Shown one piece after another: positions 43,727 through 51,658 of a stretch of DNA of 64,000 nucleotides (its first letter is position 1; each line of letters begins with the position of its first letter). The notes below the pieces were generated by a model that was not told where the DNA came from, searched no databases, and saw only the letters and a program-made list of their open reading frames with translations. The translations under genes and the position numbers were made by a program. Source of the stretch: Streptomyces chromofuscus (GTDB lineage Bacteria; Actinomycetota; Actinomycetes; Streptomycetales; Streptomycetaceae); assembly GCF_015160875.1 (NCBI RefSeq), contig NZ_CP063374.1, forward strand, positions 124,001-188,000, read 5' to 3'.

Positions 43727-44266
43727 ATGAACGGACTTGGACCCGTCGCCTGGCCACCTGCCCCGATCAGGACCGAGCGGCTCGTACTCCGCGAGTCAGA
43801 GGGCCGCGACCGTTCGGCGTTCATCGAACTTCTCGCCTCGCCAGAGGTGCACACCTACCTCGGCGGCCCCCGGCCGCGTGACGAGCTTGAGCGCGAGGCG
43901 CCTGAGGTGCCCGAGCGGTGGCCCGGGAGCTTCGTCGTCGATCTCGACGGGGCGATGATCGGCCAGATCCTGCTCAGGAGAGCAACGGGGCACCGCCGCC
44001 CGGCTGCCGCGGGGAAAGCCGATCTCGGCTACCTGTTCCTGCCGCGAGCATGGGGACACGGATACGCCGCCGAGGCGTGCGCGGCGGCACTCGGCTGGCT
44101 CGCCGGCGTCCTGCCGGGCGAGCCGGTGGTGCTCACCACACAGACCGCCAACGTCGGCTCGATGCGTCTCGCAGCGAAACTGGGGTTCACCGAGGTAGAG
44201 CGGTTCCAGGCCTGGGGCGCCGAGCAGTGGCTCGGCATGTGGTCGTCAGGCACGCCGTCCAGGTGA
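43727..44266 (+). CDS. GNAT-family N-acetyltransferase
   Basis: Cytoplasmic acetyltransferase of 179 residues, RimJ/RimL-like. Signs are RTERLVLRESEGRDRSAFIE at the start, DGAMIGQILLRRATGHRR in the middle, and the acetyl-CoA site DLGYLFLPRAWGHGYAAEAC with ALGWL after it, plus TANVGSMRLAAKLGFTEVER near the end. The ATG at 43727 is the natural family start. The substrate is not predictable; such enzymes acetylate proteins, antibiotics or small amines. It follows directly after the IS5 scar, so neighbours give no clue. Confidence 0.88.
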   Translation: MNGLGPVAWPPAPIRTERLVLRESEGRDRSAFIELLASPEVHTYLGGPRPRDELEREAPEVPERWPGSFVVDLDGAMIGQILLRRATGHRRPAAAGKADLGYLFLPRAWGHGYAAEACAAALGWLAGVLPGEPVVLTTQTANVGSMRLAAKLGFTEVERFQAWGAEQWLGMWSSGTPSR

Positions 44267-44937
44267 GTTCCCTGCTCGACAGCACTGACCCAAGGGACAC
44301 CTCCGCGACGATCCACGGTCGCGATCGTCGCTTGCCCACGACCAGACCAACGCGCAGGCAGCCCGCCGGCCACATGCTCACATCTCTTGTCAGGGACAGT
44401 TACAGGAGGCGGTGAGGAGGCGCGGCTACTCACGAAGGCCGTGTGGCCGCCGCCGCGCGGTCGAGTTCGACCGTGAGCCGGAGGAGATGGGGCATGCCAG
44501 GAGCGCATCGCGCTGATGCGCCCCATCCTCGACCGGCTCACCGAGCAGGCGGCCGCAGATCGGGCCGGGCGCGGCCCGTCGTCGACGCACCGGACGGGAC
44601 CAGCCCGGCATCCGCACCTCGCGCCGACGGCCTCCTGACCGATCAGGAAGGCAGGCGCCGTCGGCTGGAACGGAAAGCCGCTCATCGAGAGCGGAGCTAC
44701 AGCGAAGCGGATGGCGCCTATGCATCCATCCACCTATGCACCTATGGCAGCTGCGGCGGCGCCTGCGGCTCGTCCGGTCCTGTCGTGTCCCGTCCCAAAC
44801 GCTGGGAACACGGTGTTACGTAGCGGCTCAAGCTCACAACACATGGTGTGTGTACAGTGCAATCCGCCGGGTCGGGAGCTCGTCGCGGGGCGTGCCCCGC
44901 CCCGGCGCGTAGCCGAGTGAGATGGGAAAGACAGCAC
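44267..44937. other. Intergenic, no gene recognised
   Basis: A plus-strand stretch near 44500-44560 (QERIALMRPILDRLTEQAAA) looks like a scrap of coding sequence but I cannot place it. Short repeats of CCTATGCA/CCACCTATG occur at 44718-44750. The last 100 bases before 44938 should carry the aldo/keto reductase promoter; an AT-richer block (ACACATGGTGTGTGTACAG) occurs at 44840-44858. Confidence 0.35.
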
Positions 44938-45924
44938 ATGAGAACGGTTCGACTGGGCAATCAGGGGCTGACCGTGTCGGCGCAGGGCTTCGGCGCGATG
45001 GGCATGAGCGGGGCGTACGGCGCGAGTGACGACGAGAAGGAGTCCATAGCCACCCTCAACCACGCCGCAGACCTCGGCATCACCCTGTTCGACACGGCCG
45101 AGTCCTACGGCCCCTTCGAGAACGAGCGGCTGCTGGGCCGGGCCCTGGGGCACCGGCGTGACGAGATACTGCTGGCGACCAAGTTCGGTCTCGACTTCAC
45201 GGACGATGGTCAGCCCGGCCCCCTGGACGGCCGCCCCGAACACATCCGCCGCGCCGTCGAACGTTCCCTGCGGCACCTCGACACCGACCGCATCGACCTC
45301 TACTACATGCACCGCCTCGACCCGAAGACCCCGGTCGAAGAGACGATCGGCGGCATGGCCGAACTGGTCGCGGCGGGGAAGGTACGCTACATCGGCCTGT
45401 CCGAGGTGTCCGCGGACACCGTCCGCCGTGCGCACGCCGTGCACCCGCTCACCGCCGTGCAGTCGGAGATGTCGCTGTTCAGCCGGGACCTGCTGGAGTC
45501 CGGAATCAAACAGACCCTGGACGAGCTCGGCATCGGCCTGGTGGCCTACTCCCCCATCGGCCGGGGATTCCTCTCGGGTGCCATTCGCAGCGTGGACGAC
45601 CTGGAACCCGACGACTCCCGCCGCGGACTTCCCCGGTTCTCCCCGGAGAACATCGCAGCCAACCTGGAACTCGTCGAGCACATCCGGGTCGTCGCCGAAC
45701 ACCATGGCGCGACCCCGGCGCAGGTGGCACTCGCCTGGGTGGCCGCGCAGCAGGCAGTGCCCATCCCCGGCACCAAGCGCCGCAGCTACCTCGCCGAGAA
45801 CGCGGCCGCGGCCGACCTGGTGCTCACGGCGGAGGACCTGGCCTCACTGGACGCGGTTGTCCGCCCCGACACCGTGCATGGCGCCCGCTACACGCCGCAG
45901 CAACTCGCCTCCACCAACCGCTGA
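44938..45924 (+). CDS. Aldo/keto reductase
   Basis: NADPH-dependent oxidoreductase of 328 residues, AKR superfamily. The start LGNQGLTVSAQGFGAMGMSG is typical; the catalytic tetrad is seen as Asp in LFDTAESYG, Tyr in the same motif (ESYGPFENE), Lys in LLATKFG, and His in LYYMHRLDPK. The NADPH-site PIPGTKRRSYLAENAAAADL is near the end. It is close to YghZ/AKR11-13-type plant-like reductases that reduce small aldehydes and ketones. The ATG at 44938 is 7-9 bases after GGGAAAG. Monocistronic. Confidence 0.93.
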   Translation: MRTVRLGNQGLTVSAQGFGAMGMSGAYGASDDEKESIATLNHAADLGITLFDTAESYGPFENERLLGRALGHRRDEILLATKFGLDFTDDGQPGPLDGRPEHIRRAVERSLRHLDTDRIDLYYMHRLDPKTPVEETIGGMAELVAAGKVRYIGLSEVSADTVRRAHAVHPLTAVQSEMSLFSRDLLESGIKQTLDELGIGLVAYSPIGRGFLSGAIRSVDDLEPDDSRRGLPRFSPENIAANLELVEHIRVVAEHHGATPAQVALAWVAAQQAVPIPGTKRRSYLAENAAAADLVLTAEDLASLDAVVRPDTVHGARYTPQQLASTNR

Positions 45925-46401
45925 CCGTGCTCCGCGCGTCCCCCGGACCAGGTCCAGCCGGCCGCCGCTGCGAGAGGGCCCCGCATCTGCGGCATCCCGG
46001 CGGTACCGGGGGTGACGGGCCCAGCGCACGTCTTGTGTGGTCCCTGCTCCGCGACGTACCAGTCATGCCTTGGGAACGCGGCTCATTCCTGCTCCCAGGT
46101 ACGCGCCGGTCGAGCCACCTGCGCGAAGCACTCCTCACGCGGGCGCCCCGGTGTCAACAGCAACAGCATGTCGGCCGGGGCGCCGGAGTGGAGTTGAGAA
46201 GCGTCAGCCCGACCTGCGGCACGCGCAGGCAGTCACCCTACGGGCATCCACCCACTGCACGCCGTCAAACACACGCACTGTGCTGTCCAAGAAGAAGCAC
46301 AACAGTGCCGACAACCTTGGGAATACGCTCGTTGTGTAACGCCTCGGCTTGTGGACGCCAAGAGGGAGTGAAGGGGGACGGGCAGAGAGCAAGGAGTCGA
46401 T
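45925..46401. other. Intergenic, contains promoter region of the sigma factor
   Basis: No frame has a recognisable domain. The block 46240-46345 has lower GC than its surroundings and contains GGGAATACGC at 46318-46327, which resembles the GGAAT -35 box used by many ECF sigma factors and could indicate self-activation. No convincing matching -10 (CGTT-like) at the right spacing was confirmed. Confidence 0.3.
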
Positions 46402-46995
46402 GTGAGGCAACCGCCGGGCGGTTATGAGGTGGCGAGGATCGGAGAGGATCCGGAAGCGTTCGAGGCGTTCTACCGCGAGCACGTGCAGGCTGTGCTGCGG
46501 TACGCCACTCGGCGCTGCCGTGATCCGCATGCCGCGGCCGACCTGGTCGCCGAGGTGTTCCTGGCGGCCATCTCCGCGGCCCACGGCTACCGGGACGAAC
46601 TGGGCAGCCCGGTCGCGTGGCTGTACGGCATCGCCCGTAACGTCGCGGCCTCCGAGGAACGGCGCGCCGCTCGGGCGTGGGCCGCCGAACGGCGGCTCGC
46701 CGGCCGTCGTTTGCTGGATGGCGACGACATCGCCCGGCTGGAGGAGCGAATCGACGCCGAACGTGATTACCGCGCACTGCTGGCAGACCTGGCCGCGCTG
46801 CCGGCGGGCCAGCGGGCCGTACTCGAGTCGGTCGCGGTGGACGGGCTGACCGTCGCCGAGGCCGCCACGGTGCTCGGGATCACCCAGGTGACCGCCCGGG
46901 TTCGGCTGCACCGCGCCCGGCGCGCCCTCAAGTGTGCGCCTGAGACGACAGTTCTGGAGTCTGCTCCACCCTTCTCGTCCCTGATGGAGGCCTGA
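46402..46995 (+). CDS. ECF-type RNA polymerase sigma factor
   Basis: Alternative sigma factor of 197 residues. Region 2 reads AFEAFYREHVQAVLRYATRR and DLVAEVFLAAISA, region 4 is LPAGQRAVLESVAVDGLTVA and ITQVTARVRLHRARRALK. There is no extra C-terminal domain. The GTG at 46402 follows AGGAG by five bases (AGGAGTCGATGTG). It is coupled with the next gene by TGATG overlap (46993-46997), the usual pairing of an ECF factor and its membrane regulator. It would direct a small set of stress genes when the partner releases it. Confidence 0.9.
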   Translation: MRQPPGGYEVARIGEDPEAFEAFYREHVQAVLRYATRRCRDPHAAADLVAEVFLAAISAAHGYRDELGSPVAWLYGIARNVAASEERRAARAWAAERRLAGRRLLDGDDIARLEERIDAERDYRALLADLAALPAGQRAVLESVAVDGLTVAEAATVLGITQVTARVRLHRARRALKCAPETTVLESAPPFSSLMEA

Positions 46996-47717
46996 TGAAC
47001 TCCGAACGCTTCGAGGAGCGGTTGATGCACGAACTGAAGGATCACGTCCGGCAGCGCGCCGAACCAGCAGGCATGCGCGCAACGGCCGACGCACGGCCAG
47101 TGACGAGCCGCCGAGTGCGCTGGGTCCTGGTCGCCGTGGCCGGGGGCATGGCGGCCGCAGTGGCGGGCACGACGCTGACCCTCGCTCCGTCCAGGCCGAA
47201 CACCGAAGCGGGCCCGGCAAGCTCTTCCCCAGACGGCCGAACCGTCGGCCGGATCGCCAACGTCGCCTACACGGTGGAACAGCAGGGCACCGGCAAAGTC
47301 AAACTGACCATCGAGGACCCGTCGCGCAGGCCTGATGCCGAGGCCCTGAGCAGGGATCTTGCCCGCGTGGGTGTGAGGGCGAAGGTGCTGCTCGGTGACT
47401 CGGACTGTCCGTTCTCGGGCCCGTTCGCGGGCGCAAGCCAGACCCCCGAGGCCACCACCTCGGCACGGCCCGAGTCGGAGGCCGCCGAAGATACCCGCGG
47501 CCGGGCCTCCTCCTACATCACCGAGGAGAACGGCAAAATCGTCGCCTACGTGGACCCGGCGACTGTGCCGACCGGAGGCACACTCGTCATCGGTTTCCCC
47601 GCCGCTCACACCAGGCGTCCCCTCGGCTCCATGACGATCACGGATGCCCCGGACGACGGCCCCGGCTGCATCGCATCTGCACCCACGGACGGCACCCGAT
47701 CCTTCCTGCACCAATAG
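46995..47717 (+). CDS. Membrane protein partner of the ECF sigma factor
   Basis: Protein of 240 residues with an N-terminal cytoplasmic part of about 40 residues (MNSERFEERLMHELKDHVRQ), one transmembrane segment (WVLVAVAGGMAAAVAGTTLT, about residues 45-65) and an exported C-terminal domain (ending with GTLVIGFPAAHTRRPLGSMT). This is the layout of an anti-sigma factor, but I see no clear zinc-binding HxxxCxxC motif in the short cytoplasmic end, so it may hold the sigma factor in another way or act as a sensor. Co-translation with the sigma gene supports a shared role. Confidence 0.72.
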   Translation: MNSERFEERLMHELKDHVRQRAEPAGMRATADARPVTSRRVRWVLVAVAGGMAAAVAGTTLTLAPSRPNTEAGPASSSPDGRTVGRIANVAYTVEQQGTGKVKLTIEDPSRRPDAEALSRDLARVGVRAKVLLGDSDCPFSGPFAGASQTPEATTSARPESEAAEDTRGRASSYITEENGKIVAYVDPATVPTGGTLVIGFPAAHTRRPLGSMTITDAPDDGPGCIASAPTDGTRSFLHQ

Positions 47718-48317
47718 CCTGCCGGCCGCCGATACCGGCGCCGACCGTCACAGAGCGTATCGACGGCCTCCCTGCCCCCCTTGCCGAGGAGACACCGAGC
47801 AGCCCCACCGCCACGGCGTGCCTCAGGAGAGGGAAGGAGGCGACGACGGCCAGCGCAAGCAGGCCGTGCAGCACGGCACGGGCCACATAGGGACGTCTCG
47901 TCGTCCGAGAGTCCGCGCCTTTGTGCGCGTCGGACGCCAGCGATGTGCGGGGACCGAGGACTGAACGCCAGCGTGGACGAGCACCGTTACGTCGCCCGCT
48001 GCTGCGCCAGTTCGGCAGGGGACTACTGAGCCTTCCGGCGGACCGATACAGCAGTCCCCTGTGATGCCGCAGGCTTCCGCACGCTCTCACCGAGCCTCCC
48101 CTGTCCTGCCGTGCCTGACTGCGGCGGCGGCAGCCCCATCGGGGCGTTCCCTGGCTCCTGCGTCATCTCCACCACCTCCGGGTCCGGTCACCTTCGAGGT
48201 CGCTTCGCCATGCCCGACGATGCCGAGCCACCGCGACTTTGCGCGGACTTTCTTCCCTCTTATTTCCACCGCATCGAATGACAGATCTGTCGGCCCCCGA
48301 AACAGGAGCGTCCAGTT
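47718..48317. other. Intergenic; possible minus-strand membrane-protein scrap
   Basis: No complete gene is seen. On the minus strand, 47790-47900 reads ARAVLHGLLALAVVASFPLL then RHAVAVGLLGVSSARG, a possible membrane helix from a broken gene of unknown type. The stretch 48230-48317 is AT-richer than average and should carry the promoter of the downstream NodB-like gene. Confidence 0.3.
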
Positions 48318-49109
48318 ATGGGTCAAACAAGAGAGCGTGTGATGACGCACTTCACGAAGAAGCGAAATCGCCTGCTCATAGTCCTGGTCGTGGCCGTGTT
48401 GGTGGCTGGAGTCATCGCCGTCAAGTCGACCTTCAAGGACACTCTTTCCCCGCGAGCCGTACGCGAAGAGGCTGCCGCGAAGGCCAAGGTTGCCCCGGGG
48501 CAGGTTGACTGCAGCACCGAGAAATGCATCGCGCTCACATTCGACGGCAACCCCGGCGAGCCGACCGACCGACTCCTGGACCTCCTGAAACAGTACAACG
48601 CGCCGTCCACGTTCTTCCTGGAAGGCAGGCGCATAAACAGGCATCCGGACGTGGTACGGCGAATCGCGGACGAGGGGCATGAGATCGGAAATCACACCTG
48701 GAGCCACCCGCGACTGACCGACGTCTCCGACCAGCAGATCCGGGACGAGATCATGCGGACCGAACGCGCCATCTCTGACATAACGGGAAAAAAGTCCACT
48801 CTCATGCGGCCGCCTCAGGGCCGAACCGACGACCGGGTCTCCGACATGATGCGGGACTTGGGACTGGCGCAAATCCTGTGGACGGTCACTGCGAAGGATT
48901 ACCAGACGACCGACTCGGCGCTCATCACCGAACGTGTCCTCGACGGCGCCGGTCGCGACGGAATCATACTGCTCCACCCGCTGCACGGAGGCACCGTGCC
49001 CGCAATGCCCGCCATCTTGAGAGAACTCACCGCTCAGGGCTACACGTTCGTCACGGTCTCCCAGCTCCTCCACCCGGCCACCGCCCAACCCGGAGAGACG
49101 TACCGCTGA
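48318..49109 (+). CDS. Membrane-anchored polysaccharide deacetylase-like protein
   Basis: Protein of 263 residues with a single N-terminal anchor (LLIVLVVAVLVAGVIAVKST) and an outside NodB-homology domain. Motif 2 HTWSHP and motif 3 RPPQG are intact, while motif 1 reads LTFDGNPGE instead of the normal TFDDGP, so the second Asp (metal ligand) is missing, and motif 5 has LLHPLHG rather than LxHD. It may still bind a metal with His ligands, or be an inactive or altered deacetylase. Family members remove acetyl groups from peptidoglycan or other cell-wall sugars. ATG 48318 follows AGGAG by 9 bases. Confidence 0.85.
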   Translation: MGQTRERVMTHFTKKRNRLLIVLVVAVLVAGVIAVKSTFKDTLSPRAVREEAAAKAKVAPGQVDCSTEKCIALTFDGNPGEPTDRLLDLLKQYNAPSTFFLEGRRINRHPDVVRRIADEGHEIGNHTWSHPRLTDVSDQQIRDEIMRTERAISDITGKKSTLMRPPQGRTDDRVSDMMRDLGLAQILWTVTAKDYQTTDSALITERVLDGAGRDGIILLHPLHGGTVPAMPAILRELTAQGYTFVTVSQLLHPATAQPGETYR

Positions 49110-49468
49110 TTTCCGGGGCCCGCAGGTGTCGTGGCCGATGTGCACTCACTCGGTGAGAGGCCCTGACCGCGCTGGTGGAGCCAGGCGAACCGTTCAACGC
49201 CCAGGGCCACTTGCCCAGATCGGAGCCGTGGGCTGTGCTCTCGCGGCCATTGTGGGTGTGATGCCGCGGGCCCGGATGGGGTTCTGCCTGGTCGAGTACG
49301 ACGATCCGCGCTTCGTGGAGCTGGCCCGATGCAAGTAACGAGCTGAGGGACTCGGACAGTTGGGCAGTGCTCCGCCCGCACCGGCGGCACTGCGATGCGG
49401 TCCGGTGCTCACCCGTCTTGCATGCGCATCACGCGTGCCCGGAGACCCGACGCAGCAGCGGACCCCCT
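49110..49468. other. Intergenic, no gene recognised
   Basis: Near 49230-49338 the plus strand gives GFCLVEYDDPRFVELARCK ending at a stop, a protein-like tail I cannot identify. No start or domain goes with it. The rest is non-coding in appearance and ends in a strong hairpin that terminates the minus-strand flavoprotein gene. Confidence 0.35.
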
Positions 49469-49513
49469 CCACCGCCGACGACAAGGCGGGAGACGCCTTG
49501 CCGTCGGCGGTGG
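49469..49513 (-). terminator. Long hairpin terminator of the NDH-2-like gene
   Basis: A 20-bp stem with a single A-C mismatch (49481 against 49501) and a five-base loop GGAGA at 49489-49493. The right arm begins CGCCTTG and the left arm ends CAAGGCG. It lies about 80 bp downstream of the flavoprotein stop, so it should end that transcript. Confidence 0.7.
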
Positions 49514-49593
49514 CACGTGCCGAGGTGGACGCGGCGCTGGGCGCTCCCTGACCCGGTCATGGAGCTTTCCTCGCCCCCGCGGCGACAACCGCC

Positions 49594-50811
49594 TCAGCCG
49601 CTGACTTCCTCCATCGACCAGCTGTCGCCATGGTCGGCGAGCTCGAGAATCGCGGCGGCGTCGTCGACCGGCGGATAGATCCATTCGGCATTGATCTGCT
49701 GCTTCAGCGCCTTCCCCCGGTCGCCGGTCTTCTCCACGATCCGGTCCCAGCCCGTGGTGACCACCGCGCCGGCGGATCCGAGGTCCAGACACGTGACGTA
49801 GGGGTTCGGGGTGAAGGGCGCCAGTTCCAGCCCGAGGACGTCGGCGGCCACGTTGTGGCCGGCGAACTTGCCCAGAGGAATGGCGTGCTGGCAGCTCTGC
49901 ATGACCGTCTGCCCCTCGTCGGCGGCAGCGGCCGCGGTGTCACCGGACGCGAACACCTCGGGCACTCCCCGTACGCGCAGGAACTCGTCCACTCGCAGTC
50001 GCCCGTTCCGGTCCCGCTCTGCGGGGATGTACTGGGTGAGAGGGCTGGCGGCCATGCCGGCCGTCCAGATCACGGTGGACGCAGGGATGAGTTCTCCGTC
50101 GGAGAGCTCCACCTCAGTCTCGGTGACCCGTTCGACCGTCTTGCCCAGACGCACCTCGACTCCTGTCTCGCTGAGGGCGGAGCTGATGTGCGGGCGCGGG
50201 CCCTCCCCCAGCTCGGGCCCCAGGACATCGGCACGTTCCACCAGGACGACCCGGACATCGGCGGCGTCGCCTGCCAGGTCCCGCAGTCGGCCGGTCAGCT
50301 CTGTGGCCACCTCGAGGCCGGTGAAGCCCGCTCCGATGACGACCGCGGTGAAGCGTCCAGGCGTCGACGCGCGCTGCGGCAGCCGGCGCACATGGTGGTC
50401 CAGAGCCGTGGCGGCATCGAGCGTGTCCACGTCGAAGATCCACTGAGCGCCCGGAATCGTCGGGCGCACGACCTGGCTGCCGGAGGCCAGCACCAGACGG
50501 TCGTAGCTCAGCACGGTGGTACGGCCGCTTCGGTCGACCGCGTCCACCGTCCGGGTGCCGGTGTCGATGCCGGTGACGGTCGCGGCGATCCGCCGTACGC
50601 CGATCGGACCGAGAACCCGGTCCAGCGCCACGCGCTTGTTCTCCGGATCGGACTCGTAAAGCCGCGGACGGATCACCAGGTCGTCGCCGCTGCTGACCAC
50701 CGTCACCTGCAGCTCCGACTGCGGCACGCCATGGGCACGCGCCGCGCGCACGGCGGCTGCGGCCGACCACACGCCGGCGAACCCGCCGCCAATAACCAGG
50801 ATATTTTTCAT
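49594..50811 (-). CDS. NAD(P)/FAD-dependent oxidoreductase, NDH-2-like
   Basis: Flavoprotein of 405 residues like type II NADH dehydrogenases. The FAD-binding start is MKNILVIGGGFAGVWSAAAA, a second Rossmann motif is VVIGAGFTGLEVATELTGRL (NAD), and the FAD-contact ASGDTAAAA is followed by TVMQSCQHAIPLGKFAGHNV. It would oxidise NADH and pass electrons to quinone at the membrane surface, but no C-terminal membrane anchor is obvious. The ATG at 50811 is forced by the Rossmann start and lies inside palindrome 1 (50797-50815). Its predicted promoter at 50979-51007 is overlapped by palindrome 2, giving a leader of about 160 bases. Confidence 0.9.
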   Translation of the reverse strand: MKNILVIGGGFAGVWSAAAAVRAARAHGVPQSELQVTVVSSGDDLVIRPRLYESDPENKRVALDRVLGPIGVRRIAATVTGIDTGTRTVDAVDRSGRTTVLSYDRLVLASGSQVVRPTIPGAQWIFDVDTLDAATALDHHVRRLPQRASTPGRFTAVVIGAGFTGLEVATELTGRLRDLAGDAADVRVVLVERADVLGPELGEGPRPHISSALSETGVEVRLGKTVERVTETEVELSDGELIPASTVIWTAGMAASPLTQYIPAERDRNGRLRVDEFLRVRGVPEVFASGDTAAAAADEGQTVMQSCQHAIPLGKFAGHNVAADVLGLELAPFTPNPYVTCLDLGSAGAVVTTGWDRIVEKTGDRGKALKQQINAEWIYPPVDDAAAILELADHGDSWSMEEVSG

Positions 50812-50815
50812 CCAG
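50797..50815. promoter_or_regulatory. Rrf2-type operator copy 1, across the NDH-2-like start
   Basis: On the minus strand it reads CTGGAT-GAAAAAT-ATCCTG and contains the ATG of the oxidoreductase. The right half has one change (ATCCTG for ATCCAG). It is one of four copies of CTGGAT-N7-ATCCAG in 862 bp. With GGAGTGATT just upstream it overlaps the translation start, so bound protein could block the path of RNA polymerase. Confidence 0.7.
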
Positions 50816-50974
50816 AATCACTCCACAGAAGTACGCGCCCAGGGCGCAGCGCACAGGATCGGGGTGCTCGAACGCCCGGATCAGCCAGGGCGTCGTTCAC
50901 GCAACGAGCGGGCGAATCGATCCCGGCACACAACCAAGGAGGCGTCATTCAGCCGACGCCACCCGCTCAGATAT

Positions 50975-51007
50975 CTGGATAGTAGACATCCAGTTTACCA
51001 GCGTCAA
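50975..51007 (-). promoter_or_regulatory. Minus-strand promoter and operator copy 2 for the NDH-2-like gene
   Basis: Palindrome CTGGAT-AGTAGAC-ATCCAG lies at 50975-50993. On the minus strand, -35 TTGACG (51002-51007) and -10 TACTAT (50979-50984) are exactly 17 bases apart, and the -10 lies inside the palindrome. This mirrors the plus-strand promoter of the Rrf2 gene. The layout strongly suggests repression by occlusion of the -10 region. Confidence 0.78.
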
Positions 51008-51071
51008 ACCCTGCACGCGCCCCATCGGGGTGGCGAGGCGCAGCGAGGCAACGAACGGCAGCGACGGCATT

Positions 51072-51104
51072 TTGCACCCGGAAAACTGGATGTGTAGTAT
51101 CCAG
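51072..51104 (+). promoter_or_regulatory. Plus-strand promoter and operator copy 3 for the Rrf2 gene
   Basis: -35 TTGCAC (51072-51077), 17-base spacer, -10 TAGTAT (51095-51100). The palindrome CTGGAT-GTGTAGT-ATCCAG at 51086-51104 covers the -10. The expected transcription start is at or near 51107, the first base of the Rrf2 start codon, implying a leaderless message. Confidence 0.78.
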
Positions 51105-51106
51105 GT

Positions 51107-51592
51107 ATGCGAACCGGCAAAGGTGTCGAATGGGCGATGCACACGCTGCTCAACCTGGCATGGCTCGGTGGCGGCGAGCCCGTGCCGACGGCACAGCTGG
51201 CTGCCGGTCACGACCTGTCGCCCTCCTACTTGAACAAGCAGCTACAACAGCTCGTCAAGGCCGGTTTGCTGGAGTCCGTGCCCGGCGCACGGGGCGGCTT
51301 CCGGCTGGCCAGACCCTTGGAGGCCGTGTCATTGCTGGACGTGGTCGTCGCCGTCGAGGGTGACGAGCCCCTCTTCACCTGCGCCGAGATCCGTCGCTGC
51401 GGCACGATCGGCGAGCGATGCCCGAACGCCGCCTTTACCCGGCCGTGCGCGGTGAGGACCGCCATGGGGCGAGCCGAGACGGCCTGGCGGAAGGCGCTGG
51501 CCGAGCAGAGTCTCGCCGACGTCCAAGCTTCGAGCGACGCGCACAGCGCCGACATGGCGACACGGGTGCGCCAGGCCTTCGGGGTCGACTGA
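51107..51592 (+). CDS. Rrf2-family regulator with four cysteines
   Basis: Regulator of 161 residues. The start MRTGKGVEWAMHTLLNLAWL, the recognition helix region DLSPSYLNKQLQQLVKAGLL and the wing SVPGARGGFRLARPLEAVS are standard Rrf2. Cysteines 92, 98, 105 and 114 (TCAEIRRCGTIGERCPNAAF, then TRPC) occupy the sensor region where relatives (NsrR, IscR, RsrR) hold an iron-sulphur cluster or a redox disulphide. It is therefore a likely redox, NO or Fe-S sensor. Because its own promoter and those of the flanking flavoprotein and pyruvate dehydrogenase contain the same palindrome, it probably represses all three. Ends 51 bases before the E1 gene's palindrome. Confidence 0.92.
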   Translation: MRTGKGVEWAMHTLLNLAWLGGGEPVPTAQLAAGHDLSPSYLNKQLQQLVKAGLLESVPGARGGFRLARPLEAVSLLDVVVAVEGDEPLFTCAEIRRCGTIGERCPNAAFTRPCAVRTAMGRAETAWRKALAEQSLADVQASSDAHSADMATRVRQAFGVD

Positions 51593-51639
51593 TTCATTTC
51601 GCGCGCGGCCCTGACCGCGCGCTCTTCACGGAGGTGATT

Positions 51640-51658
51640 CTGGATGAAATATATCCAG
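51640..51658. promoter_or_regulatory. Rrf2-type operator copy 4, upstream of aceE
   Basis: CTGGAT-GAAATAT-ATCCAG. It overlaps the ATG at 51644, which is preceded by an exceptionally good Shine-Dalgarno (GGAGGTGATT at 51630-51639). The block GGAGGTGATTCTGGATGAAA is nearly the same as that in front of the NDH-2-like start on the other strand (GGAGTGATTCTGGATGAAA), showing that the regulated region has been conserved or copied. Confidence 0.75.
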
